Below, piece after piece: positions 12,000 to 23,935 of a stretch of 64,000 nucleotides of DNA (its first letter is position 1; every line of letters starts with the position of its first letter). The DNA lies in assembly GCA_036926305.1 (NCBI GenBank), contig JAXCHB010000129.1, positions 6,698,001 through 6,762,000 on the forward strand, written 5' to 3'. A program made the position numbers and the translations under genes. Source of the stretch: Uropetala carovei. Lineage: Eukaryota; Arthropoda; Insecta; Odonata; Petaluridae. The notes under the pieces were generated by a model, which did no database searches, was not told where the DNA came from, and saw only the letters and a program-made list of their open reading frames with translations.

Positions 12000-14590
12000 C
12001 TATTTTTCTTTTCTCTCTCTCTTGTCTCGCTCGCCATCTCTTTTTTTTTCTAAAACCTTTTGTTTTCTCCGTAGCAGAGAATGCGTGGGAGTCGCGTTCG
12101 TGGTTTGTCGCCTTATCTGCTTCGCTTTAATTTTCATCACGCTGCGCAAACAAAGGACGCTTTTTTTTATCAATTATCATGCGGAAATATTATTATTTTT
12201 TTTTCGAAAAGCTTGCGGAATTTAGAATGTTTCGCGGTTCTTCCGACGTCCATTACTGTTTTTCTCGGTGAAATTCTCTTTCGCAATTATTTTTAGCAAC
12301 TCCGCGAAGAAAAATAGCACGATTTGCTCTATGAAACTCTCGCATTCGTGTGAGATTAAATTGCCTGTTTGCCTACTTACATTCAGTAAACCCTCTGCGG
12401 ACGTAAATTCCTTGCAGTTTTCTATATAAATTAATGGAGGAACTTAGCATAGCTTAACCGTATATTAAGGAACTTATGGCGTTTTCAATTTATCTAGGTG
12501 AAACAATTTCCTCTTGTAAGTTTACATTGCTTACGGTACTGCTTCGTTTTAAACCCTATACTTTAAGGAAAAATTCTGATTAAATTTCAGAGTTTTAATC
12601 CCAAGGAAAGTTTAAAATTCGTTGCTAATTTTGTTAGCAGCAGAAATATCCGAACCGATATATAGTCGCATTAATCCTGTCTTTGGAAATAAATACATTC
12701 AATTTTCATTGTGATGCTTCACATACATTCTTCATTTTCTGTATAATTAGTAATTAACGCCGAGAATAAGGCGTAGTAGCAATGGAAAATATTTTTCCAA
12801 AGCCGTAATTGGTGATCTTTTTAAAAAATTTTAATATTTTTACGTATTTCAACAGCAAAGCTGTCGTATTCACCAGATTAAATTGAACGAAGAGGTCCTG
12901 CCTTGCGGGGAGTATTTATATATTGGAAGGTAGAGCTGATGTGAAGGTATAAATATGGCGTTAAGCTATAAAGAAGGTGGCGGTTGTTATTCACTCTTCA
13001 TTCTTTATGTTTTTTTTCTTACGCATGTAATTTTGAATAACTTGGCATCGGTTCCAATAGTATCCTTCTTTCATTTTATTCTCTCCTGATGTATTCGCTT
13101 ATGATTTTTTTAAAGATTAAATTTTCGTTCATCGTTACCCATTTTTCGTCTCATATATGCCAGGAATGTTTTGAGTTCTTAAAAAAATCTAATACTATCC
13201 AAATGTTTTTTTTCTTCTTCTCCTTCAAAGCGTATTTTTTCTTCCGCGGAGACATTCTGTTTATCTTTCGAGCTAGTAAATTTCTTCACGGATAATAAAT
13301 AACTCGGTTTCTAAATTCTTCGCGGCGAGTCCGACGTAACTTTTTTCTTGGCACCGAGGTGCACATCGCCTCGAGAATACCGAATGTATTCGAGTACATA
13401 TAACGTTTGAAATGTCTCTGCTGTTTCCTATTACTCCCAGCGAATTTATGTACTGTATGTAAACGTTCGTACCTCCCGACAACTGTGTTGAAAATATTTT
13501 ATGATATCGAATGGTGAATTCTGCGGCTTTTCACACGGAAGGAATTCAATTTCTGGGTTAGTTGCTGACAGCGCTTGCTTTTTCTTTTGTTTTTTTAAGC
13601 GTATCTCCCGTCTCATTGGTTCGTTTTTGTACGTATTTTTGCTCTTCGTGTTTCGAGCGATTTAATAATAATAATAATAATAATATCATTTATGGCTGGT
13701 CTTGTTAAGTTCCTGGCCTTTTTTTTAAGATCCTTCTCATCAAATAATGTTATAATTTTTCACATTGTGCGACTGCCTTTTTCTGTAATTGTAAAACATT
13801 TTTTGGCTTATTTTAACGACTTACTCCTGTACGGTATTAATATACATATATAATTAATAATAATTGAAGACTTTATCATTTTTCAAATTTCTGGCTAGCT
13901 CATGTGTCGTTCCCTAGAGGCGCTGATTGCTGCCTGGTTCAAAACTTTAAATGCTTATTTGATGGTAACTGAGGGTTTTTAAGGTCGGTAGGGCCTTCTT
14001 TACATTTATTACTTTACAGGATGATGTTTTCTTTTCTAAGGAAGATAACAGGGAATTTCTTATAAAACTTTTCGTGAATTATTAATGGTGGAAAATTAAT
14101 ACAGAACTTTCGTGTAGAGTAAAATAAACCTTATCGCTTTCTTCAAGAAGAGTTATTCCGCTTTTTGTTATCGCTGCCTCAATTAGGGTAAAGAAAGTTC
14201 ATGGATCTATCGTCTCTTGGTGTAGTTGGCTGCTTGAAAATTTATGTTTCATAGGTGTTTTTTCTGCGAAAGAATTCCAACTGAAGTTTCAGTCTAGTTA
14301 AGAAGGTTACATTCTGGAGTGTAGCTTATCTAGTACTCGTAGGAAATCAGTCTTTGATGTTAAAATAGGATTAAAAGTATAGAAAAACAATTATTTGTAT
14401 GTGTCGCTTGTTTTCTAATTATTAATTTTCTCATGTTATCATTAGCATAAATTGTTGATCGTCGTCATGAAATCTTAGCTGTAGGCTAATTGATGCAGAT
14501 TAATTAATATTTTAAATGAGTCGTGCGACTCGAAGTCATGCCGTTATATTTTTGCGTCAAGGATTGTCTTTCTGGACACATACTACAAAT
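12000..14590. other. No recognisable gene; AT-rich DNA
   Basis: Short frames have no recognisable product. A (TAA)n run lies at 13664-13685. No repeat copy from elsewhere in the window was recognised here. Confidence 0.4.
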
Positions 14591-15378
14591 AAAATCTGAT
14601 GTGGCCAACACATGACTTTCTCCATATTTGGGGTATAGATATTTAAATTATTATGAATAATATTACTAGGCAAAATTATTATTTCGTATCATAAAAGAAG
14701 ACACGTCCTTGTTGCGTAAATTACGTATATTTTGAATGATTACAAAATTCACCGCTACATGGTGTTGGCGCTGTATACTGGTATTAAGATAAAGCGAAAT
14801 AGTATATCCGAAATAGATGGTTCTACGAAAATTAGTTTCAAACAAAATTTGGAAGAAATATTATTCTCTACAACTTTGGTCCTTACGAAGATTACCAATA
14901 ACGACGTTTTTAAGGAGATATTTAACGGAAACCGAAAAACCTGTTATTTATAAATAACTCCTAAACAATAACTCCTATAGAAAATTGTTTCAAATGAAAG
15001 TTGTAGGAAATTACATTCTCTATAACTTTTGTATAGAATTGTAAATACAAAAATGATATTTTAACGAAGAAATATCGCAAAAACCGAATCGGGTTTCGAA
15101 TAAACCTCGACTTCCGCTTATCCGTTATTGTTCAAAAACTAATCAGTTCTTTGTGCTCATGTAAGAGTGTTAGATGTGAAATTTGGTAACTATATGGCAC
15201 GTACTTTTTGAGTTAGAGCGCCCACACTAACATACACACACAGACACAGACATCATTCCGAAAATAGTCTTAACGTGTTCTAGGGACCTCAAAACATGTA
15301 TTTCCGTTGAAATCTCGAAGTCGATTTTTTTCATGAATACAATACTTTCCCATTACTACGTATGGAGAAAGTAAAAAT
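14591..15378 (-). mobile_element. ACTTTCTCC-ended repeat, copy 1 (left arm of palindrome)
   Basis: This is the inverted counterpart of 15522-16306, and a third copy lies at 49921-50519. The inner end reads, on the minus strand, TACTTTCTCCATACG followed by a GGGAAAGTA-type complement, so the terminus can fold into a hairpin. The other end carries GGAGAAAGTCATGTGTTGG. The ends share inverted ACTTTCTCCATA. A 73-codon plus-strand frame at 14732-14953 is shared in part by the other copies (see findings). It is related at its end sequence to the 21302-22055 family. Confidence 0.7.
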
Positions 15379-15521
15379 TCGAGTGTAAACGCTCGTTAAA
15401 TCACATTTTCGACTTTTCGTTTAATATGAAAATGTACGGAAAGTTGTAAGTAATGTGATTTAAAAAGTTCCCATAGGTAATTATTCGATCATCTTTGCCA
15501 TCCTCACTTATTCACCGTTGA

Positions 15522-16306
15522 TTTTTACTTTCTCCATACGAAGTAATGGGAAAGTATTGTGATCACGAAAAAAATCGACTTCGAGATTTCAACGGAAATA
15601 CACGTTTTGAGGTCCCTAGAACACGTTTAGACTATTTTCGGAATGATGTCTGTGTGTGCGTGTGTGTATGTGATTGTGGGCGCTCTAACTCAAATATTAC
15701 TTGCCATATCGTTACCAAACTTCATATGTACCACTTTAGCATGAGCACAAAGAACTGATTAGTTTTTGGACAATAACGGTTAAGCGGAAGTTGAGGTTTA
15801 TTCGAAACCCGATATGGTTTTTGCGATATTTCTCTGTTGAAACATCATTATGATAGATACAATTCTATACAAATGTTATAGAGAATGTAATTTCCTACAA
15901 CTTTCATTTGAAACAATTTTTCACAGCAGTTATTGTTTAGAAATTATTTATAAAAAATAATCGGTTTTTTCGGTTTCCCTCAAATATCTCCTTAAAAACG
16001 TCGTTATTGGTAATCTTCGTGAAGACCAAAGTTGTAGAGAATAATATTTCTTCCAGGTTTTGTTTGAAACAAATTTTCGTAGAACCATCCATTTCGGAGA
16101 TATTCAACTTTTTCGTAATTTCCAGTATACACCACGTAGCGATGAATTCTGTAAACATATTCAAATATATTTTTTACGACAATAAAGACGACTGTATTCT
16201 TTTACGATACGGAATAATAGTCTTGCCTCATTTTTCTATTCATAATAATTTAAATATCTGTACTCCAAATATGGAGAAAGTCATGTGTTGGCCACATCAG
16301 ATTTTT
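15522..16306 (+). mobile_element. ACTTTCTCC-ended repeat, copy 2 (right arm of palindrome)
   Basis: Same element as 14591-15378 in opposite orientation, separated by a 143-bp spacer. It ends in GGAGAAAGTCATGTGTTGG then CCACATCAGATTTT, the same outer sequence as copy 1. Small TG/GTGTG runs lie near the inner end in this copy and in the 49.9-kb copy. The shared open frame lies on the minus strand at 15937-16164. Confidence 0.7.
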
Positions 16307-16309
16307 CAA

Positions 16310-17430
16310 ATTATACTGACAGTTACATTCCATTTTCACGGAGCGCTTCCCGCATCCTCAAACTCCGGTCCAAAGCTGAGAATGTATCTTTCATAAGACA
16401 AGCGCACACGCACGCGGACGCGCGCGCACACACAGACAGACACGAGCCAGTTGGCGCTTCCTGCCATGCGCGTATGCAAACGTGAAGGAATGAAATCCGG
16501 CGCCAGTCTTGGTGTACACTTACAAAAGAGGTTCAACAAAAGATTTTTTTATGGCTTTGAATTCCATTAGGAGGGAAGCAGCGCGGCACTTAACACACGC
16601 ATTCCCTCTTGTCATGCTGATAAAAAAAGAAAGAAAAAAAAGACGATTCGAGGTAAAATAATCGTTAAACGTCCGAGCGAAGAAAAAGTTGCGCGGAAAC
16701 GTAACTCAGATTTCGTCTTTCTTTTGTTCTCTACCAGGAAAAAAAATTATCTTCACTTCGTGTAACGTGCCAGACACTCCCCCGCGATAGGTGCTCTACC
16801 CTCTGTGTAACACTCATTTCTTGGAAAAAACAACGAAAACGCCCTTTCGGTCGAAATAACATATAAACTTCCTTGTTTTTCTTGCGTTGCACGTAGCGCG
16901 TTTGACGACAGGATTTTGAGAAGTCTCGTCTATAACAGGATAGGGAACCAAAATCGTAGATACGTTTTGAAAAAGCGGTGTTCTATCCTCCTTTATCCTA
17001 TATAAATACCTGCTGTTGGATCCACCTCAATTTTTAAAAGAATATCAGCGGCGCTGTGCCAACTTTATCCTACATAGGTAATTACATCTAATAAATTTCA
17101 TATTTTTAATTAGAGAAATAAAGGATAGACAGAAGAAATTGGTTGATCAAAATTTAAAAGAGAACGGTTTATTGAGAGAAGTCATAGAAGGAGGGATTTT
17201 TAGGAAAGAAGTAGGAAGTGGAAAGGTATATTAGATTCATTAAAAGAAGGAATTTGGTATGAGAATTTTAAGAGAAAGTTCGGCGAATCGTCTGTCGGCG
17301 AATCGTCCTGCCAGTTATGCCGGAATAGTTAGGATTTAGTATGTCTCCAACTATTCCATTTTTTCTTCTTTTTTTCCCCGCTTACCTGCCTTTTATTTCT
17401 TTGTGGCTTTTCGTCTCCCACGCCATATCT
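16310..17430. other. No recognisable gene
   Basis: A CA/CG-rich run at 16400-16445 and otherwise unremarkable sequence; short frames overlap on both strands. Confidence 0.4.
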
Positions 17431-17439
17431 ATCCTTTAT

Positions 17440-17700
17440 ACTCCCCCCTCCCCCCCCTCTCTCTCTCTCTATCTGTCATTCTACCTCCTACTCCTCTCTT
17501 CCTCCAATCTCTGCTTCTCTTTCCCTTATTGTCATACTATATGTCCCGCATAAGTTTTCTCTATATTCATGCATTCTTCTGCATAGTATTCTCTTCTTTT
17601 CCTTTTCAAATTCCTCTTTAACCTCGTTCGCTACGTATGCTGGCACCCTCAGATATCTCTCTCTCTTTTCAACCCCTTCCTCCCTCTCTTGCCTCCTCCT
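17440..17700 (+). repeat. CT-rich tract
   Basis: Pyrimidine-rich plus strand, less pure than the blocks at 5.7 and 11.1 kb. Open frames through it have low-complexity translations. Confidence 0.7.
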
Positions 17701-18564
17701 ATGCTCCCAAGGTATCAATTTTGTGCGCCTTCGAGGTTTTTTGCGTTCCTTGCAACCCACTCCCTCACTCCGAAGGTGGTTGTGTTCGGCTGTTGCCGAA
17801 GTAACGATCCGCCCGGAAAGGGTGCTCCCACGTGTGCGGAAATTGAAGGCGGCCTAGCTCAAATGAAGCGATTTATGGGGCAAAACGTTCCATCCAGCGC
17901 TTCGGTGGAAACGTGCCTTACAAATATGAACTTTGGACGAGCAGTTCTATCGCGGAAGAGTTAAATTCGATGATAAGCGGAATATTAAATTTTTTATTGT
18001 GTATATTTAATGGCTTTGTATTATTATATGTTATGTTATATGTTGTAATTTGTTCGTTATTTTTAGTAAGAGGTAGCAAATAAAATATTATCCTTACTAT
18101 ATATTATAATATTAGTTGATATGAAATATACTGAAGAGCAAGTTCTGTAATTTTCCTTATCCGTATAGAATGAGAAATTAATTTCTTATTTTTGCATGTT
18201 CAATAATTTCTCATTATTTAATTTGGTGTTTCGGAGTCGATGGATGTTTTCACCTTACTCTCGCATGCAGGATAGTCCAAAAATGAATAAATAATAAGGG
18301 AATATCATTTTTAAGCTCAATGTTTTTCATTTTTCTTTATTTTCATATATTTCATTTTTATTGGATAAGCAAAACAGTATATTGAAAGTGGCTACATTCA
18401 CCTATACTGCTTACATTACAAATTAGTAAGTATGGAGAAATAAGTATTAATTTAAGAAATTAAATTGTGTTACAGACGTTTTAAATATAGGCATGTTAAT
18501 TCAGGACTAGCAATTGTATACAGTTTTATTTTTAAATAAATACTTATCTTAAATATCTTCAATA

Positions 18565-18650
18565 TTCATAACAAGGTTATGAAGAACCAGATGCTAATTT
18601 CAGCTACATCGCAGCTGTCTTTAGTGGTAATTCGCTTAAAGTAGATTCTT
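18565..18650 (-). repeat. Hammerhead-like hairpin repeat, copy A
   Basis: The minus strand at 18598-18624 reads CTAAAGA, C, a 4-bp stem (AGCT/AGCT) with a 7-nt loop, then GAAA. Compared with the copy at 30507 the first stem pair changes from G-C to A-T, keeping the pairing. G of the CTGANGA box is changed to A here. Flanking sequence (AACAAGGTTAT, CAGATGC, GGTAATTCGC) is shared with the other copies. Confidence 0.6.
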
Positions 18651-19724
18651 TAAAAAAAAAACTGTAGTGAACATAACAATTTAACAAAGTGCGAAAGTTT
18701 GGCCACAGTTTAGTCCAGACCTTTACGAGTCGTGAGCGGACACGGAATTATTTTGAAATCGTAGTATTTTATGCATACGAATAGCTGAATTGTTTGTTTC
18801 CAGGGAGAAGTAACTTTAATCACGACCACTGGTAAACACGGAGCTTTCAAAGGATAAAGTATTTCACGATTAGACTCTAGAAACTGGCTATCTTTCACAA
18901 TTATAATTTGCCTCTAAATGGATTTTTTTTTAAATCTCACTTCCCACGTTTCGATCAATTGATTTCGAGGGAAAACCTCCCCAAAACCATTTTAAAAGGT
19001 TTTTCTTTTGTTTTTCTCCAACTAAAGGGCGAGGCATTTTAATTACTGCCGTGCGTGTAATTTCGCTGTCTGCCCACGCGATTGAAAACACTTGTAAAGG
19101 AGGGTGGTGAGACCTGACTCGCCCCAATACCTTTCCGTGTCATGCCCCGGGCGCGCGTTAAGATCACTTCCGTGACCGGAGCGGGGCGGTACCGTAGTTT
19201 AATAAACTCGCCCCCACGTTACGAGGGGCTTCATTAGGTCGTGGGCATTGGCCTGGAAGGGTTCGTTTCCGACCGGCCTACGCTCACTCGATTGTTCAAT
19301 GGAAAGGGTTTTTTTTTCTGCATCTCCCACTTGTCCGAACCATTAAGGGAGAAGTCCTTATTTTAAAAAGGTAGATCCTTATCTTCCTCGCCAGTTTCTC
19401 CCCACCTTCCTCCCCAAACGTCCCACGCGCGGGGCCGACTTAACCACCTGGCCATGCACCAATATCTTTCGCCTGAACGCCAGAAAAGGAGTCAACAACG
19501 CCCTCTTTAGTGTTCGCTTTCAAAGCCCCCTCCAATTACGACGGCTACCGGGGGCTTTCCGCCCTTAACTTTTCCGCCTTCGCTGCCTCTTCTCCTTTAT
19601 TCTCTGTCCATCATTCTCACTCCTTTATTCCATCTTCTTTCTCCCTTTCTTTCCCTCCTCCACCTGTCTTTTCTCTCTCCCTCTCTTCAAGGGTGTTTTC
19701 CTGCCTAGTTTTTTTTTACTGGGT

Positions 19725-19960
19725 TGGCCATGCCTGGCTCTACCTGGGTTTTTACGACAAATATCATATCTTTCTTAGAAGCTTCTCTAATGTGTAATGT
19801 GATATTTATTGTTCTGTTCTTGTTGTATTTATCTGACGCACCTTTTATTGCTCTAGTTCTGTTTGTACATCCATTTATTCATGTTATTATTTTGTAACCA
19901 ATAACGTAGTGTTAAATGGAAGAGGGGAACTTATGGTCTCAATTTCGCCCTGAAAATAAA
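19725..19960 (+). mobile_element. Possible LINE 3' end with TCTA tail
   Basis: Ends in GTCTCAATTTCGCCCTG and AAAATAAAG, then a (TCTA)n tail. Similar terminal sequence recurs at 20720-20742 and 34740-34764, each close before pyrimidine-rich DNA. A conserved 3' end followed by a variable simple-repeat tail is typical of several non-LTR retrotransposon clades. No reverse transcriptase sequence is visible, so the clade is unknown. Confidence 0.4.
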
Positions 19961-20190
19961 GTCATCTATCTATCTGTCTATCTATCTCTCACTCTGTCTC
20001 TCTCCCTCCCTTCCTCCCTCCCCCCTCTCTCTCCTCTCTCTCTCTCCTATCTCTCCCTCACTCTTTCTCCCTCACGCTTTCTCACCCACTTTCTCCCTCA
20101 ATATCTAACTTTCCCTTTCTTTATCTCCCTCTATCTCCTACTTTCTTTCTCCCTCTACCTCCCCCTCCCCTCCACTTTCTTCCCTCTCCA
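19961..20190 (+). repeat. TCTA and CT tract following the LINE-like end
   Basis: Begins as (TCTA)n and grades into CT-rich sequence. Confidence 0.8.
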
Positions 20191-20754
20191 TTTACGTAAT
20201 TGCTTTCCTACGGTGGATTTTTTTTCTGCGCGATAAGCAAATCATATTGCTCACTTTTTACCCCATAAATAACAAACCGATGGCTTTATCTTCTGTATCT
20301 CACTTTCTCATTAATATGTAAATTTTCAATCGCCGATTTTTTTTTGAATCTGTAAACCCTATGTAATTTTCCAGCTCTTTTTATGGGACTGGAATGCGTG
20401 ATTCTCGCGCCAATTTTTTAAAAGCGAAATAAGGCTCATTTTAGAAGATTGCGTCAATTCAAGTGTTTTAAATGCAAATTAGGGCCGTAAATTAGGCTGT
20501 CATTCCAGAACACCTATTCTTTCTAGACTTGCAATCGGAGGTTGATAGATTTTTATATTTGATGTGCGCAAATGCATCTAATACAATGTGTAACTAATTT
20601 TAAATAATTATACACAATAAACATTTCGCTTATAATATTATAATAATCTAAATTTTAATTTAAATAATTATATATTTAGCCTAACCTGTTTTAGATGGCG
20701 AAGGGTTGAATTCAAGTAGTCTCAATTTCGCCTAAACAAAGAGGTGTGTCTTTC

Positions 20755-21135
20755 AGTTTGCACCCTTCCTCTCCTCCCTTCTCTTCTCTGTTTCACTTTC
20801 CCTGTTTCATTCCCTCTTTTTATCTCCCTCTCTTTCTTTTATCTCTTTCTTTCCTCTTTCTCCCTCTCCTTATCTCTCTTTCTCCACTTTCTATCCCCGC
20901 TCTTTCTCTTTTATCTGTTTTCTCCTCTTTCTCTCCTATCCTTCTCTCCTCTCTTTCTTCCCTCTCCCCCCTCCTCTCTTCCTCTCCTCTTTTTTCTCCT
21001 TTCCTCTCGTTCTCTCCTCTCTTTCTCCTCTCCTCTCGTTCTCTCCTCTCTTTCTCCTCTCTCTCTCTCTCTCTCTCCCTCTCTCTCCCCCCCCCCCTCT
21101 CTCTCTCTCCCCTTCTCCTCCCTCTCTCTCTCTCA
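20755..21135 (+). repeat. Polypyrimidine block
   Basis: C/T-rich plus strand, ending in pure (CT)n. It begins just after a second LINE-like end at 20720-20742. Long frames here are compositional artefacts. Confidence 0.9.
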
Positions 21136-21301
21136 TGACTCATCGAGCAATGAATTTCGACTCGAGCAGGCAACACCTTCCCTCCTGAATTTATCTCTTC
21201 ATTCAATGCCTCTCCCACGTACACTCCCTCATACCCTCTTTGCGTTAGTTCACGGCCGGGTCAATTAACCGGAAGGCACGCGCATGCCGCGTCCTCGCTT
21301 C

Positions 21302-22055
21302 CTTTTTACTTTCTCATATATATATGAAGTACCTATATTGAAAAAATATTGCTATCGGGAAAAAATTCGATTTCGAAATTTTGGTGGAAATATACATTTT
21401 AGTTGTACCAGAGTCCGAAAAAGTGGTTTTCGCAATGCCGTCTGTCTGTCTGTTTGTTATTGGCTCTAGATCCTAAACGGTACGGCGAAAATGAATGAAA
21501 TCTCGCACTTAGGCATTTTGTCATACGAAATAGAAGCTAGGAAGAAATGGTTGACATTGCTCAATAATTAAGGGGAGTTTATTCTACGCATTTTTAACAG
21601 CAAAATGATTTTCTAAAAAACGGCTCTAACGATTTTGATCAAATTCCTTACAATTACTTGAGTTTACGTCTTCAATAATACCAAATAGTTCATATTTCCA
21701 AAAAAATGAATATAAGGCTAGTTTATTCTAGGAAACTTTAACAATAAATTGATTTTCTCAAAAACGGGTAGAACGATTTTGATAAAATTTCGTACCGTTA
21801 CTTGAGTATACGTCTGCAATAATACTACATACCTCATATTTTTCAAAAAATGAATGTAAGACTAATTTTATTCTTGGGCAACTTTAACAAAAATTTGATT
21901 TTCTAAAAACTGGCTTATACGATTTTCATCGAATTTTGTATAGTTATTTAAGTTGACGTAAATAATTCTATATAGTTCATATTTTTCTAAAGATAACTAA
22001 ACGACGCATTCGTATATGAGAAAGTTTGTACAATGTATGTTGTACCGATTTTTTT
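21302..22055 (+). mobile_element. ACTTTCTCAT-ended repeat with internal 144-bp tandem units, copy 1
   Basis: Shares its whole length with 24753-25286 (same orientation) and 46112-46675 (opposite orientation). The left end is TTTTTACTTTCTCATA and the right end is GTATGTTGTACCGATTTTTT. The left part contains GCCGTCTGTCTGTCTG. The right half is a tandem array (21577-21990). The three copies have different lengths because they keep different amounts of the array. Non-autonomous; superfamily not assigned. Its left end resembles the 14.6-kb family. Confidence 0.65.
21577..21990 (+). repeat. 144-bp tandem repeat inside the element
   Basis: Units start near 21577, 21721 and 21865, giving two intervals of exactly 144 bp plus a shorter third unit. 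Each contains a version of GATTTTCTCAAAAACGG, ACGATTTTGATCAAATTT, TACTTGAGTTTACGTC and AGTTCATATTT. Confidence 0.75.
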
Positions 22056-22311
22056 GGGGGCGTGCCGATTAAATTGACGCACGGGGCAATTATGCGAGTT
22101 TATCGGAACGGTTTACGGTTTCAGTCGTCGCGGAAGTCTCGTATGCTGGTATAATTTGGTGCTCTTCGCCTAAACGATTCTGGGCATAAAGCACAATGGG
22201 AGTTGTTCTTCATTAGGCGCTGACAAACTACGATTGTTTTCTTTTTGGTTGAAAAGAAAATCCGCTCCGGTGCTTTATTAGAAATTTTAGGTATTGGTAA
22301 ATTAAATTTTA

Positions 22312-22819
22312 CCCTCCTACGGTGCGTTCTGAAAAAGTGCCGTGTAATGTGAATCGGAGTTGTTTGAGCTTAGCAGTGGTAGAGGGTTGGTTAGAATGTC
22401 TACCTCTTAAGCATAATGTTCCTGTTGAAAGCTCTCTGTAAAAGGCCGTAGATGTGTTCGTGAAGAGCTATTGAAAATAAATTAAATAAACTATATGAAA
22501 TAAATTATATATATATATATATAAAATATATAGAATAGATAAAATATATAAATAGAAAAAAGCGGCTCTATAGGCCCTTCAGGCACCCTCGTCCAGTCCC
22601 TAAATTCCCAAACCTCTTTTTTGTACACATAGGTATGTGCATATAGAGTATTTTGGTCAGTTATCGCCGCTTATAAACAAAGCACTCGAACGCCCTGCGG
22701 TATTGAATCTCACATCCTAAGTCCCACCAAACCTCGTAAATGCAAACCCTGATTCCCGCTGTATGAATTTTTCGCATACGAACAAACTTTTTTTTTTAGC
22801 GAATCCGTGTTATAGGAGG
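22312..22819. mobile_element. CCTCCTA-ended TIR element, copy 1
   Basis: The left end is CCCTCCTACGG and the right end is ATCCGTGTTATAGGAGG, whose complement begins CCTCCTATAACACGG. A second copy spans 37575-38246 with similar ends (CCTCCTACAACGCGG). Both carry GTGCGTTCTGAAAAA-like sequence and TGTAATGTGAATC near the left end. A short (TA)n run lies at 22506-22522. No coding capacity. Confidence 0.55.
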
Positions 22820-23854
22820 TCCAGGTTTAGCTTAGATGAAGCTCTGTAATTTGAGTGAATTTGCTTTACCTACGATTCATATATATTCAATGCCTTATTC
22901 TTGAAAAGAGGTAGGAATTTACGAGCTTTCAATATATACTTAATATGTATACAATATGTGTTCTATTAACACTGTCACTTAATTTTTAATAATTAGTGTG
23001 AAATAAGTATTTTTTGACAGGAGAGTTTTCCTTACGGTGAAAGAAAAAAAATAAACCCTTTGAGAAACAGAAATACTTCTTTTAGAAAATTCTAATTATG
23101 TATATAAATATAATTACGAAAAAATGCGAATATTCTTTAAATAATCGAAAAATCCAATATCGAACATTCTTTTTGTGGGATTCGACTCTATTAGTAATGG
23201 ATATCACCTTAGTGATAGTTTGCGTTTCCTATGTTTTATTTTATTCCTTAACTTTGGAGGTTTTTTTGTTCTCATGTTCTACTCGTTGCCCTTATTTAAT
23301 TCATTATGAATATATTACCATTTAATTCAAGATAAAATCCCATGCATTTCCAGTCTTTGGTGCAGATTTTCATCACTTTTTCGACTTAGAGATTTATTGG
23401 CTCGAATTATTTTTAAGCCAGAAGATTCATATAGTTATTGCTGTTAATGATTATTCATATTTCACAAAATTATCTTGGTTTGATAACTGATGCGCAAAGC
23501 TTTATTTTCATGAGAAGTTAAAATATCAGCGATCTTATTAATACGTGCGGCAGTTATTAAGAAAAATCTGCAGATTAAAAATCTGAAATTAAAGAGTTGA
23601 ACTTTTCCAATTTCTCTCGTGAGTAAGATATCCTCTTTTCTTTGACTGATTTCCCGTTCATTTTCTCAACCAGAAAAAAAAAATAAGGAAGCTCCCAACA
23701 TCGCGAGCAGTACGAGAAAAATGGAAGGGAAAGAGGAAGGATCATGTCGGACGTGATGACCCAGTGTGTGTCTAGCATCATACGGGTGGGTGTTGCCGTG
23801 ACGACAGCTCGTCAGCTCCAAGATGGATTGTTAGGAAGCGAGGCAGATGTGGGT

Positions 23855-23935
23855 GCTAGAGAGAGAGAGAGAAAGAAAGAGAGAGAGAGGAAGGAGGGGG
23901 TTTAGGAGAGGAAAGGGAGCGTTGCATTGTGGGAG
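23855..23935 (+). repeat. Polypurine (GA) tract
   Basis: (GA)n with GGAAGGAGGG; one of the few purine-rich tracts on the plus strand of this window. Confidence 0.85.

Noticed and set aside
20744..21268. 174-codon frame
   Set aside because: Compositional artefact of a CT block.
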